This document shows positions 1 through 7,978 of a stretch of 64,000 nucleotides of DNA, piece by piece. The notes under the pieces are model-generated. The model was not told the DNA's origin. It did no database searches and saw nothing but the letters and a program-made list of their open reading frames with translations. How positions within the stretch are numbered: position 1 is the first letter of the stretch; each line of letters opens with the position of its first letter. The stretch lies in NCBI GenBank assembly GCA_036227345.1, contig CP109468.1, forward strand, positions 8,122,001-8,186,000, in the 5' to 3' direction. This DNA comes from Streptomyces sp. NBC_01463. Lineage in GTDB: Bacteria; Actinomycetota; Actinomycetes; Streptomycetales; Streptomycetaceae. The translations under genes were made by a program, and so were the position numbers.

Positions 1-462
1 GCCATTGACGTCCACCGGGGTGCCGTTGCCGCCCGGGTCGGGCGGCGAGGTCTCGTCGACGGAGCCCGTGCAGGAGACGCCGTTGAGCGTGAACGCCGTC
101 GGTTTCGGGTTGGCGCCCGTGAAGGAACCCACCAGCCCCACGTCGGCCGCCGCGCCGGTGGCCAGCGTGCGGTTCCAGTCGACGCCGACGGCCTTGGCCG
201 TGGAACCCGACTGCGACCAGGTGGCGTTCCAGCCCTGCACGACCTTCTGTCCGGTGTCCGGCAGGGCGAACGAGAGCGTCCACCCACTGACGGGTTCACC
301 CAGGTTGGTGATCTTTATGCCGGCCTGGAAGCCGCCCTGCCACTGGCTGGTGACCGTGTAGTCGACCTTGCATCCGGTGGCAGCCACCGCCTGGGGGCCG
401 AACAGGGCCGTGAGGCCCAGGATCGTCGCGCAGGCCGCCAGTAGGGCCAAGAAGCGTTTCAC
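1..462 (-). CDS. Secreted enzyme with N-terminal CBM2 (probable cellulase), 3' end outside window
   Basis: The gene reads leftward from a GTG at 462 and runs off the window. AGGAGG sits 6 bases before the start. A Sec signal peptide (about residues 1-32, ending AVAA) is followed by a family 2 carbohydrate-binding module: paired cysteines and the surface Trp pattern SQWQGGF, GWNATW and DWNRT, as in cellulose-binding CBM2. A Pro/Gly/Thr-rich linker begins near residue 140, and the last visible residues are TPVDVNG. An N-terminal CBM2 followed by such a linker is common in Streptomyces GH5 endoglucanases, but the catalytic domain is not in view, so the enzyme class is inference. A CelR-type palindrome lies 36 bases upstream of the start, implying repression in the absence of cello-oligosaccharides. 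Confidence 0.85.
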   Translation of the reverse strand, partial: MKRFLALLAACATILGLTALFGPQAVAATGCKVDYTVTSQWQGGFQAGIKITNLGEPVSGWTLSFALPDTGQKVVQGWNATWSQSGSTAKAVGVDWNRTLATGAAADVGLVGSFTGANPKPTAFTLNGVSCTGSVDETSPPDPGGNGTPVDVNG

Positions 463-497
463 AGCATTCCTCCTCGTACGAAGTGGAAACGACATGA

Positions 498-511
498 TGG
501 GAGCGCTCCCG
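498..511. promoter_or_regulatory. CelR/CebR-type operator, 13 of 14 match
   Basis: TGGGAGCGCTCCCG, one base from the perfect palindrome TGGGAGCGCTCCCA bound by CelR of Thermobifida and CebR of Streptomyces. It lies 36 bases upstream of the GTG of the CBM2 enzyme. Confidence 0.85.
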
Positions 512-647
512 AACGGCAGGGTTCGGTCATGGCCAACCTTGCTGGTGGACGGAAGCGGCCTCGCTTCCCGCCGGGCCGGCCTCGACGCGTGAAGTCGTCC
601 CGCAGGCCCGGGTGTTCCGCAGTGTGCGTCCGATGGGGCGTACGGTT

Positions 648-661
648 TGGGAGCGCTCCCA
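648..661. promoter_or_regulatory. CelR/CebR-type operator, perfect palindrome
   Basis: TGGGAGCGCTCCCA, a perfect 14-base dyad. It lies between the divergent CBM2 enzyme and the LacI regulator, 271 bases before the regulator start, and could serve either promoter, including autoregulation. Confidence 0.85.
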
Positions 662-931
662 ATTTGGTGCGCGTGAGACCCGCCGTCAAGCTGTTGGACA
701 GGATCCGCCACCGTTGTCGTGTGTGCGGTGCGGCGGCGTCCATGGTCGGGGCCGGCGTCCCGGGGCCGCATCCCCCGCCGCGCCGCCCGCGTCCGGACCA
801 GGAGTCACCCGCGTGCGGTCTCCCGGGCGACCGCGGGTGCCAACTGCCCCTCTATGCGGCCCTGTTCTTCGTGATTGCCCAGGCCCAGGACCTGTCGGGC
901 CGTAAGATCGGGTACTCCTGGGGGTGGGAAC

Positions 932-1954
932 ATGCTGAAGCGAAGTTCCGGCACACCGACGCTGGAGGAAGTGGCCGCCCTTGCCGGTGTGGGGCGGGGC
1001 ACGGTCTCCCGAGTGATCAACAACGCGTCGGGCGTCAAGGCGTCCACACGCCGTACCGTGCTGCGCGCCATCGACGAACTGGACTACGTGCCCAATCTGG
1101 CCGCGCGTTCACTGGCCGGGCGGCGCGCGGACGCCGTCGCCCTGGTGATGACGAAGGCGGACTGGCGGCTGTTCGGCGAGCCGTTCTTCTCGGAGGTCGT
1201 ACGGGCGGTCGGGGATGCCCTGGCCGAGGTGGACGTGCAGCTCCTGCTCACACTGGTCCGCACGGACGCCGAGCGGCAGCGGCTCGTCAAGTACGTGCGC
1301 GGCGGCCGGGTCGACGGGGTGCTGCTGATGTCCATGCGGGCCGAGGACCGGCTGCCGGACATGCTCGCCGACGCCGGGGTGCCCACGGTGCTGCTGGGCA
1401 GGCGCTCGGGGGAGGAGCGGGTGACCTACGTGGACGCGGACAACGTCGGTGGCGCTCGGGCCGCGGTCGGCCATCTGACGCGCGGCGGGCGGAAGGTCAT
1501 CGCCGCGATCACGGGCCCGCCCGAGATGTACGTCGCCCAGTGCAGGCTGCGCGGCTACCGGGAGGCGCTGGGTGACGCCGGGCTCGACGAGGTGCCGTCG
1601 CTGGTCGTACAGGGAGATTTCAGCGAGGCCAGCGGGCGCCGGGCGATGACGGGACTCATCGAGCGGCACCCGGAGGTCGACGCCGTCTTCGCCGCGTCGG
1701 ACAGCATGGCCGCCGGAGCGCTTGCCGCCCTGCATGCGGCGGGGCGCCGGGTGCCCCAGGACGTGGCGGTGATCGGCTTCGACGACTTCGAGCTGGCCGA
1801 GCAGACGGAACCGTCCCTGACGACCGTGCGTCAGCCGATGGAGGAGATCGGCCGGACCATGGTGCGGCTGCTGCTGGAGGAAATGGGCCAGCCGCAGGTG
1901 GCCTGGCGTCATGCGATCCTCCGGACGCGGCTGGTGGTGCGCGAGTCGGCCTGA
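932..1954 (+). CDS. LacI-family regulator of the CelR/CebR type
   Basis: A 340-aa LacI/GalR regulator. The helix-turn-helix lies at residues 10-35 with recognition segment GVGRGTVSRVIN, which I recall as the same as in Thermobifida fusca CelR, the repressor that binds TGGGAGCGCTCCCA and is released by cellobiose. The hinge helix YVPNLAARSL follows, then a periplasmic-binding-protein-like ligand domain (about 60-335) ending in the usual RTRLVVRES. The ATG at 932 follows GGGGTGGG and starts just before the HTH; longer starts add a non-conserved tail. With four operator copies in the flanking promoters, it very likely controls the CBM2 enzyme and the LPMO. Its ligand is probably cellobiose or cellotriose by analogy. 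A ceb transport operon is not present here. Confidence 0.9.
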   Translation: MLKRSSGTPTLEEVAALAGVGRGTVSRVINNASGVKASTRRTVLRAIDELDYVPNLAARSLAGRRADAVALVMTKADWRLFGEPFFSEVVRAVGDALAEVDVQLLLTLVRTDAERQRLVKYVRGGRVDGVLLMSMRAEDRLPDMLADAGVPTVLLGRRSGEERVTYVDADNVGGARAAVGHLTRGGRKVIAAITGPPEMYVAQCRLRGYREALGDAGLDEVPSLVVQGDFSEASGRRAMTGLIERHPEVDAVFAASDSMAAGALAALHAAGRRVPQDVAVIGFDDFELAEQTEPSLTTVRQPMEEIGRTMVRLLLEEMGQPQVAWRHAILRTRLVVRESA

Positions 1955-1979
1955 GGTCCCTCGCGCGCCCACTTCGACC

Positions 1980-2009
1980 GCCGCTCGGGCGGTTGCCCGT
2001 CCGAGCGGC
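1980..2009 (+). terminator. Hairpin after the LacI regulator
   Basis: Arms GCCGCTCGG and CCGAGCGGC (9 bp) flank a 12-base loop that itself contains GGGC and GCCC. It lies 25 bases after the stop codon. There is no U tract, as is usual in Streptomyces. Confidence 0.55.
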
Positions 2010-2256
2010 AGTCCGACAGCCCGGAGGCTGGCCCGCCCCGCCAGGTGACGCGCGCCGCCGGATTCCCTCCGGGGGAGAGGGGATGCCGCGAAATCCGGTT
2101 CAGGCGTCACCGCGCCCTTCCTCGTGAGGTCCCCGGGAGACAGCTCAACGACCCGCCTTCCGCGAAGGGCGCCGTCCACCGCCGACTCCAACGCTCGCTC
2201 CGCTCTCCGGCGGCACCTGTTCGCGCCGGCGTCCGAGTCCTGCGGCGGCGCGAGTA

Positions 2257-2270
2257 CGGGAGCGCTCCCA
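2257..2270. promoter_or_regulatory. CelR/CebR-type operator, 13 of 14 match
   Basis: CGGGAGCGCTCCCA, the distal of two operator copies upstream of the LPMO gene, 157 bases from the perfect copy at 2414. Confidence 0.8.
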
Positions 2271-2413
2271 GGCCGTTCGCGCCCGCGCGGCGAATTCGGC
2301 GCATCCTCATACCGTCCTTGACCTGCCCCTACTGAAATCCCGTCGACGCATTCCGTTCCGACGGGTTGTCAGGGACACGGTCACGCTCCTACAGTCCCCT
2401 ACGGACCAGAAGA

Positions 2414-2427
2414 TGGGAGCGCTCCCA
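2414..2427. promoter_or_regulatory. CelR/CebR-type operator, perfect palindrome
   Basis: TGGGAGCGCTCCCA, 200 bases upstream of the LPMO start. With the copy at 2257 it could support cooperative binding or a repression loop. Confidence 0.85.
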
Positions 2428-2627
2428 TGCGAGGTGGTCGGTATGCACCCGGGATTCCCTGGTTGCGCGATCCGGCGCCCGCAGGGGCCATGACTGCCCT
2501 GGCCACCTGGCCACCCGGCGCCCCGGCCGCCCCCACCTGCCATGCAGCCCCCGCCCGGGCCCACCGCCCGAAGGAGAAGAGCGCAAGCGGAAGCGGAAGC
2601 AGATCCCCCACAGGAACAGGAGACACC

Positions 2628-3716
2628 ATGGCTCGACGCAGGAAGCAACTGGCCTCCCTGGCGACGGTGCTCGCGACGCTGCTCGGCGGGTTGGCCCTGA
2701 CATTTCTGGGCCAGGGCAACGCGCAGGCGCACGGCGTGGCGATGACGCCGGGGTCGCGCACCTACCTCTGCTGGCTGGACGCCAAGACCAGTACCGGCTC
2801 CCTGGATCCGACCAACCCGGCGTGCAGGGCCGCGCTCGACGAGAGCGGCGCCACCGCGCTGTACAACTGGTTCGCCGTACTCGACTCCAACGCCGGCGGG
2901 CGAGGGCAGGGCTACGTCCCGGACGGCAAGCTGTGCAGCGCAGGTGACCGGTCGCCGTACAACTTCACCGGATACAACGCCGCTCGTGCCGACTGGCCCC
3001 GTACGCACCTGACGTCCGGGACCACGATCCAGGTCAAGCACAGCAACTGGGCGGCGCACCCGGGCTCGTTCCGGGTGTACATGTCCAAGCCCGGCTACTC
3101 ACCCAGCACCGAACTGGGCTGGGACGACCTGGAGCTGATCGACACCGTCACCAACCCGCCGCAGTCGGGCTCGCCGGGCACGGACGGCGGCCACTACTAC
3201 TGGGATCTGGACCTGCCGTCCGGCCGCTCGGGTGACGCGGTGATGTTCATCCAGTGGGTTCGTTCGGACAGCCAGGAGAACTTCTTCTCCTGCTCCGACA
3301 TCGCCTTCGACGGCGGCAACGGCGAGGTGACCGGCATCCGCGGTTCGGGCAGCACGCCGACTCCGGACCCGACGCCGACTCCGGACCCCACGCCGACCGA
3401 CCCGCACACCGGGTGCATGGCCGTCTACAGCGTGACCAACTCCTGGAGCGGCGGTTTCCAGGGGTCGGTGGAGGTCATGAACCATGGCACGGCAGCGCGT
3501 GAGGGCTGGGCCGTGAAATGGACGCCGGGCGCCGGCGCCGAGGTCAGCAGTGTGTGGAACGGTGCGCTGACCAGGGGCTCCGATGGCACGGTCACGGTCA
3601 GGAACCTCGACTACAACCGGACCGTCCCGCCGGACGGCAGCGTCACCTTCGGGTTCACCGCGACATCGACCGGCAACGACTTCCCGGTCGGCTCGATCGG
3701 CTGCGTCAACCCGTAG
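2628..3716 (+). CDS. AA10 lytic polysaccharide monooxygenase with C-terminal CBM2
   Basis: A 362-aa secreted copper monooxygenase that oxidatively cleaves crystalline cellulose (or chitin). ATG at 2628 follows AACAGGAGACACC; an upstream in-frame ATG at 2427 would only add a Pro-rich tail. The signal peptide (residues 1-34) ends NAQA, so mature His35 (HGVAMTPGSRT) becomes the N-terminal copper-brace ligand; the second brace histidine is His144 (WAAHPGSF). The AA10 domain spans 35-235, a linker of TPDP repeats 240-258, and a CBM2 263-362 with Trp residues in NSWSGGF, EGWAVKW and SSVWNG. The cellulose-type CBM2 and the CelR operators argue for cellulose as substrate. Confidence 0.95.
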   Translation: MARRRKQLASLATVLATLLGGLALTFLGQGNAQAHGVAMTPGSRTYLCWLDAKTSTGSLDPTNPACRAALDESGATALYNWFAVLDSNAGGRGQGYVPDGKLCSAGDRSPYNFTGYNAARADWPRTHLTSGTTIQVKHSNWAAHPGSFRVYMSKPGYSPSTELGWDDLELIDTVTNPPQSGSPGTDGGHYYWDLDLPSGRSGDAVMFIQWVRSDSQENFFSCSDIAFDGGNGEVTGIRGSGSTPTPDPTPTPDPTPTDPHTGCMAVYSVTNSWSGGFQGSVEVMNHGTAAREGWAVKWTPGAGAEVSSVWNGALTRGSDGTVTVRNLDYNRTVPPDGSVTFGFTATSTGNDFPVGSIGCVNP

Positions 3717-3846
3717 CCGCTCTTGAGCGCAGTGCCGGTTCCCGCATCGCGCGGGGGTCGGCGCTGCCGTGCCGAGCGGCGACGGGGTCTCGCCGAGCGC
3801 TGCCGTACGGGCCCCGTGGCCGGCTCACGTCGCACCCCGTCGGTGG

Positions 3847-4308
3847 TTATTCCACGTTCCGCGCCAGAATGCCGAGGGTCGCGCGCAGGCCCGCCTCGGG
3901 GATGACGGGGAAGATGCCCGCGCCCCGGTATCGCTCCTCGATGGCGCTCCAGTCGTAGTACGAGGTCACCAGAGTGCCGCCCTCGTTCGGCTCCAGCCGG
4001 TAGCCGTAGAGGTGGCGAATGGGCGGCTGCACCTGGCCGGAGATGGTCCACTCGATGAGAGCGTCCTGCTCGAACCGGGTGATGATCACCGTGACGTCGT
4101 ACTTGCCGAGGGGGAAGTCGTTCAGCGACTCACGGTCCATGTGCACGACGAACTCGTCACCGCTCCCGCGCACGGGGTCGCCCTCGGCCGACTGCAGCAT
4201 GCCGGAGCTGTCGATCGCCACGTGTCCGGCGGGGTCGCACAGCACGGCGAAGATCCTCTCCGGGCTCGCAGTCATCTGACGTCGCACTTCGAAGCGCTCT
4301 ATAGTCAT
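3847..4308 (-). CDS. SRPBCC (START-like) family protein
   Basis: A 153-aa protein of the SRPBCC fold (polyketide cyclase/dehydrase and lipid transport type), which binds hydrophobic ligands in a helix-grip pocket. It shows the usual opening (RRQMTASPERIFAVLCDPAGHVAIDSSG), the central DVTVIITRFEQDALIEWTISG strand pair and a C-terminal helix. The start ATG at 4308 gives the usual family length; an upstream ATG at 4455 would add 49 low-complexity residues and is less likely. It stands alone between the LPMO gene and a microprotein. The ligand is unknown. Confidence 0.8.
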   Translation of the reverse strand: MTIERFEVRRQMTASPERIFAVLCDPAGHVAIDSSGMLQSAEGDPVRGSGDEFVVHMDRESLNDFPLGKYDVTVIITRFEQDALIEWTISGQVQPPIRHLYGYRLEPNEGGTLVTSYYDWSAIEERYRGAGIFPVIPEAGLRATLGILARNVE

Positions 4309-4471
4309 GGACACACCCTCGCACGCACACGGAGCCGGCAGAGAAGCCATCGCCGCTCCTGCCTCCGTGTGTGCGGCGATCGCGTCCGCGCATGTGACCA
4401 GCGGTCGGGCAGCGCCCGTTTCCCGACGGGGAGCAGGGGTACGCGACGAGGACACTCGATCACGTAACCCA

Positions 4472-4498
4472 CACCCCCGGCACTGACGTCCGGGGGTG
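4472..4498. terminator. 9-bp hairpin upstream of the LPFR microprotein
   Basis: Arms CACCCCCGG and CCGGGGGTG with a 9-base loop, ending 22 bases before the microprotein ATG. It may be a transcript-end hairpin or part of the microprotein leader. It does not overlap the ribosome binding site at 4504-4512. Confidence 0.4.
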
Positions 4499-4520
4499 AG
4501 CCGGAAGGAAGGTCATTCGC

Positions 4521-4649
4521 ATGCTCAAGGCAATCGGAGACGTTTTCCGTTCAATCGGCAGTGCGGTCGCCACCTTGGTCAGTCTGCCGTTCCGCGCGCT
4601 CGGCCGTCTCTTCGGCGGAGCCTCGAGTACGGCGCACCGCCACGGCTGA
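4521..4649 (+). CDS. LPFR-motif microprotein, 42 aa
   Basis: A 42-residue gene with ATG at 4521 after GGAAGGAAGG (spacing about 8). The sequence has an amphipathic/hydrophobic N-terminal helix (MLKAIGDVFRSIGSAVATLV), then SLPFRALGRLFGG and a short polar tail with two histidines. The LPFRAL.RLFGG signature is conserved in a family of tiny actinobacterial proteins annotated as LPFR motif small proteins, with no known function. The helix with Lys/Arg spacing suggests membrane-surface binding. It has no partner in an operon. Confidence 0.8.
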   Translation: MLKAIGDVFRSIGSAVATLVSLPFRALGRLFGGASSTAHRHG

Positions 4650-4689
4650 CGCCGGCGGAGCAGCGCGTCCGGGGCCGGCCGGGTTTCTG

Positions 4690-5178
4690 TCAGTTCACCG
4701 GATGGCCCGGCGTGATGCCGCGGCCGTCGGACATGGACAGCAGACGCGGAGCGTCGCCCGCGGGGTGCTGCACCACCTCGGGCGCGAGCAGGAACCCCAC
4801 ATGGTCGCCCCCTTCGACGCGGCTCTCGACACGGCCGACGAACCAGGCGGGCGCCCCGTCGATGACGGGCGCCCCGCCCGGGCCGCGGTGCCATGCGGTG
4901 CGAGCGAACTTGTCGGTGTGATCACCGGTCTCGCCGCCGAAGAGGCGGGCCAGGTGCTCCTGGTCATGGGCCAGCACATGGACCGCGAGCCGGTCGGCGC
5001 GGTCGGCGACCCGGTACGTCCGGTTGGCCCTCGAAAGCCACACCATGAACCGCGGCGGCCGGATCGAACACTGCGAACCGAAGCCGACCAGGCAGCCGGC
5101 CCGTTCCCCCGCCGCCTCGGCGGTCACGACATACAGCGGACAGTCGAGCGCGTCGGTGAACGCATTCAGTTCGGCCAC
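4690..5178 (-). CDS. Flavin reductase-like FMN-binding split-barrel protein
   Basis: A 162-aa protein beginning with GTG at 5178 after GAGAGGAGCC. It reads as a flavin reductase-like domain: an N-terminal strand pair CPLYVVTAEAAGERAGCLVGF, the S-x-x-PP-R-F motif (SIRPPRFMVWLSRANRTYRVA) that binds FMN phosphate, and a C-terminal segment with HVGFLLAPEVVQ typical of the barrel closing strand. Such proteins supply reduced flavin to monooxygenases or are stand-alone FMN oxidoreductases. It is divergent from the catalase gene, with 208 bases between them. The partner enzyme is not apparent. Confidence 0.8.
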   Translation of the reverse strand: MAELNAFTDALDCPLYVVTAEAAGERAGCLVGFGSQCSIRPPRFMVWLSRANRTYRVADRADRLAVHVLAHDQEHLARLFGGETGDHTDKFARTAWHRGPGGAPVIDGAPAWFVGRVESRVEGGDHVGFLLAPEVVQHPAGDAPRLLSMSDGRGITPGHPVN

Positions 5179-5386
5179 GGTTCTCGGCTCCTCTCCCGGG
5201 GATCGGACGCTGGGGTCTCGTTCGCGGCCGCACGTGGCGCCGATGAGTCATGCCCTGACGGTGCAAGGTGCTGTTCATCCAGGTTTGACATCATTCGTAC
5301 CGGGCTAGTCGAACTGTCGTGACGTCGTTCCGCCGATCCGGCGGGACCAGCGTCGCACCCACAGCGACATGATGGAGGGCAGCCGG

Positions 5387-6910
5387 ATGACCGACAACGC
5401 AAGCAAACCGACGACCACCGATTCCGGAGCTCCGGTGGAGAGCGACGAACATTCGCTCACTGTCGGACCCGGGGGCCCGATCCTGCTCCAGGACGCCTAT
5501 CTGATCGAGCAGATGGCCCAGTTCAACCGGGAGCGGATCCCGGAGCGCCAGCCGCACGCCAAGGGCAGCGGTGCCTTCGGGCATTTCGAGGTGACCGGTG
5601 ACGTCAGCGCCTTCACCAAGGCCGCGGTGTTCCAGCCCGGTACCACGACCGATCTCGTGGCCCGCTTCTCCACCGTCGCGGGTGAGCGTGGCAGCCCGGA
5701 CACCTGGCGTGACCCCCGGGGCTTCGCGGTGAAGTTCTACACCAGCGAGGGCAACTACGACATGGTGGGGAACAACACCCCCGTCTTCTTCATCAAGGAT
5801 CCGATGAAGTTCCAGCACTTCATCCGGTCCCAGAAGCGCCGCGCGGACAGCAATCTGCGCGATCACGACATGCAGTGGGACTTCTGGACGCTCTCGCCCG
5901 AGTCGGCCCATCAGGTGACGTGGCTGATGGGTGACCGGGGCATTCCGCGCAGCTGGCGCCACATGAACGGCTACACCTCCCACACCTACATGTGGATCAA
6001 CGCGCAGGGCGAGCGCTTCTGGGTGAAGTACCACTTCAAGACCGACCAGGGGATCGAGTACTTCACCCAGGACGAGGGCGACCAGATGGCCTCGGCGGAC
6101 ACGGATTACCACACCCGGGATCTGTTCGAGCACATCCGGGACGGCGCCTTCCCGAGCTGGACCCTGCACGTACAGGTCATGCCGTACGACGACGCCGCCG
6201 CGTACCGGTTCAACCCGTTCGACCTGACCAAGGTGTGGCCGCACAGCGACTATCCGCTGACCGAGGTCGGCCGGATGACGCTGGACCGCAACCCCACCGA
6301 CAACCACGCGGAGATCGAGCAGGCGGCGTTCCAGCCGAACAACCTGGTCCCCGGCATCGGCCCCAGCCCGGACCGCATGCTGCTGGCCCGGCTCTTCTCG
6401 TACGCGGACGCGCACCGCTACCGCATCGGCGCCAACTACCAGCAGCTCCCCGTGAACGCGCCGGTCGCCCCCGTGCACACGTACTCGAAGGACGGGGCGA
6501 TGGCGTACCGCAAGACGGCCGACCCCGTCTACGCGCCGAACTCCAAGGGCGGCCCCGCGGCCGACACCGCTCGCCACGGCACTCCGCCCAGCTGGTACGC
6601 CGACGGGGACATCACCCGGGCCGCGTACGTCTCCCACTCCGAGGACGACGACTGGGGCCAGGCCGGCACCCTGGTGCGTGAGGTCCTCGACGACGCGGCG
6701 CGGGAGCGCCTGGTGGACAACGTGGTGGGCCATCTCCTCAACGGGGTGACGGAGCCCGTGCTGCGGCGGGCCTTCGAGTACTGGTCCAACGTCGACAAGT
6801 CGATCGGTGAACGGATCGAGCAGGGGGTCCGCGCGAAGGCGGACGAGAAGGACCCCAAGGCCGCGCAGCAGAGCAACCCCGCACGACGGGACATGCAGGA
6901 CAAGGCCTGA
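5387..6910 (+). CDS. katA: Monofunctional haem catalase
   Basis: A 507-aa small-subunit (clade 3 size) catalase that converts hydrogen peroxide to water and oxygen. The ATG at 5387 has GGAGGG seven bases upstream; ATGs at 5369 and 5372 lack this. Catalytic residues are visible: His57 ([12 protein letters not shown]), Asn130 (VGNNTPVFF) and proximal haem ligand Tyr339 in [14 protein letters not shown]. The family hallmark [25 protein letters not shown] is present. It is cytoplasmic. A 25-bp perfect hairpin 12 bases after the stop terminates the transcript. The nearby Ohr/OhrR system handles organic peroxides. No CatR or FurA gene is adjacent, so its regulator is not evident. Confidence 0.97.
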   Translation: MTDNASKPTTTDSGAPVESDEHSLTVGPGGPILLQDAYLIEQMAQFNRERIPERQPHAKGSGAFGHFEVTGDVSAFTKAAVFQPGTTTDLVARFSTVAGERGSPDTWRDPRGFAVKFYTSEGNYDMVGNNTPVFFIKDPMKFQHFIRSQKRRADSNLRDHDMQWDFWTLSPESAHQVTWLMGDRGIPRSWRHMNGYTSHTYMWINAQGERFWVKYHFKTDQGIEYFTQDEGDQMASADTDYHTRDLFEHIRDGAFPSWTLHVQVMPYDDAAAYRFNPFDLTKVWPHSDYPLTEVGRMTLDRNPTDNHAEIEQAAFQPNNLVPGIGPSPDRMLLARLFSYADAHRYRIGANYQQLPVNAPVAPVHTYSKDGAMAYRKTADPVYAPNSKGGPAADTARHGTPPSWYADGDITRAAYVSHSEDDDWGQAGTLVREVLDDAARERLVDNVVGHLLNGVTEPVLRRAFEYWSNVDKSIGERIEQGVRAKADEKDPKAAQQSNPARRDMQDKA

Positions 6911-6922
6911 CGGCAAGGGCCT

Positions 6923-6980
6923 GGCGCGCACATCCGCCGGGTTCCGGGCAGGGCTCCGGAACCCGGCGGATGTGCGCGCC
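6923..6980. terminator. 25-bp perfect-stem terminator after catalase
   Basis: Arms 6923-6947 and 6956-6980 are perfectly complementary over 25 bases with an 8-base loop. This is a very stable hairpin; it ends 17 bases before the start codon of the next gene. Confidence 0.9.
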
Positions 6981-6997
6981 GACTACGGTTGGTCCGC

Positions 6998-7935
6998 ATG
7001 ACACACACCGACACCGAGATCACCGCGGAGCTGGTCCGGGAGCTGCTGCGCGAACAGCACCCCGACCTCGCCGGCCTTCCTCTGACGCTCGGGGCGCGTG
7101 GCTGGGACAACCAGCTGTGGCGTCTGGGTGACGATCTCGCGGTCCGGTTGCCCTGGGCGACGCAGTCCGCCGACGAGCTGCTGCGGGTGGAGCACACCTG
7201 GCTGCCTGCCCTCGCCCCCGGCCTTCCGCTGGAGGTCCCGGCCTTCCGCTGGAGGTCCCGGTGCCGCAGCGGCTCGGTGAGCCGTCCGAGCGCTTCCCGC
7301 GGCCCTGGATCGTCACCACCTGGGTGCCGGGCGCGCCCGCCGACCGCGCTCCCGCCACGAAGGCCGCCGAGGCCGCGGATGCCCTGGCCGGATTCCTGAC
7401 GGCGCTTCACCGGCCGGCCCCGGACACGGCGCCGGTCGGCCGGTTCGGCCGGGGCGGGTCGCTGGCCGACGGCTCCGAGGGAACCCTCAGGACGCTCGAC
7501 GAGGCGGCCGGGCAGGGGCTGGTCCCCGACCCGGACGTCGTGCGCGCGGTCTGGGAGGACGCCGTGACCGCGCCCGAGTGGGAGGGGCCGGCGCTGTGGC
7601 TCCACGGCGATCTGCATCCGGCGAACATCCTCACCGCGGACGGCACCATCTGCGGGGTGATCGATTTCGGCGACCTCTGCGCGGGCGATCCCGCCTGCGA
7701 CCTCGCCGCTCCCTGGGTGCTGCTGCCCGATGGCGCGATCGACCGATTCCACGCCGCCTACCGGCCGGCGGCCGACGCGGCGGCCCTGCGCCGCGCGCGC
7801 GGCTGGGCGGTGCGGACGGCTCTCAGCTGCATCCTCATCGGGGAGGCCGGCGTCCGGGGCCGGCCCGGCGGCAAGCCCAGCTGGGGTCCGCCGGGCCGGG
7901 CCGCGCTGCGGCGTCTCGTCGCCACGGCCCGCTGA
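6998..7935 (+). pseudogene. Aminoglycoside-phosphotransferase-family kinase gene, frameshifted by a 20-bp tandem duplication
   Basis: The N-terminal lobe starts at ATG 6998 (THTDTEITAELVREL, then GWDNQLWRLGDDLAVRLPW) and reads in frame 2 to about 7240. The C-terminal lobe continues in frame 1 from about 7255 to 7935 with the catalytic loop LWLHGDLHPANIL and the metal-binding GVIDFGDLCAGDPACDLA. The break falls exactly on two tandem copies of a 20-base unit (7221-7240 and 7241-7260). With one copy removed the frames join as LPLEVPVPQRLGEPSERF, normal for this family. As it stands, translation from 6998 stops at 7399. The C-terminal half alone from GTG 7261 would lack the ATP-binding lobe. It is a recent mutation, a phase-variable switch, or an assembly error. 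The substrate is unknown; the family includes small-molecule and antibiotic kinases. Confidence 0.85.
7221..7260 (+). repeat. 20-bp tandem duplication inside a kinase gene
   Basis: GCCTTCCGCTGGAGGTCCCG occurs twice back to back with no mismatch. The 20-base length shifts the reading frame of the surrounding phosphotransferase gene by two bases. Confidence 0.95.
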
Positions 7936-7978
7936 GCGGACCCGGCCGGGAGGGCGGCCGGGCCCGCGGTCCTGCTCG

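Larger units (their letters stand above)
463..931. promoter_or_regulatory. Divergent intergenic region with two CelR/CebR-type operators
   Basis: This 469-base gap separates the leftward CBM2 enzyme from the rightward LacI regulator. It holds two copies of the GGGAGCGCTCCC palindrome (498-511 and 648-661). Short open frames exist on both strands, but they lack conserved features and good ribosome binding sites, so I call no gene here. Confidence 0.7.
1955..2627. promoter_or_regulatory. Long non-coding leader upstream of the LPMO gene
   Basis: A 673-base gap without a supportable gene. It holds the terminator hairpin of the LacI gene (1980-2009), two CelR-type operators (2257-2270 and 2414-2427) and a short purine-rich AAGCGG repeat near 2586-2600 before the LPMO ribosome binding site. 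Open frames in it lack conservation signs. Confidence 0.6.

Noticed and set aside
2427..2627. ATG at 2427 as start of the LPMO gene
   Set aside because: It would put a Pro/Ala-rich tail before the signal peptide and prevent His35 becoming the mature N-terminus; ATG 2628 has the ribosome binding site.
5285..5311. TTGACA and TAGTCG as a catalase promoter
   Set aside because: Spacing is only 15 bases and the -10 is poor; I could not support it as a feature.
5291..6931. Leftward open frame opposite catalase
   Set aside because: Catalase on the plus strand has full catalytic motifs; the opposite frame is a composition artefact.
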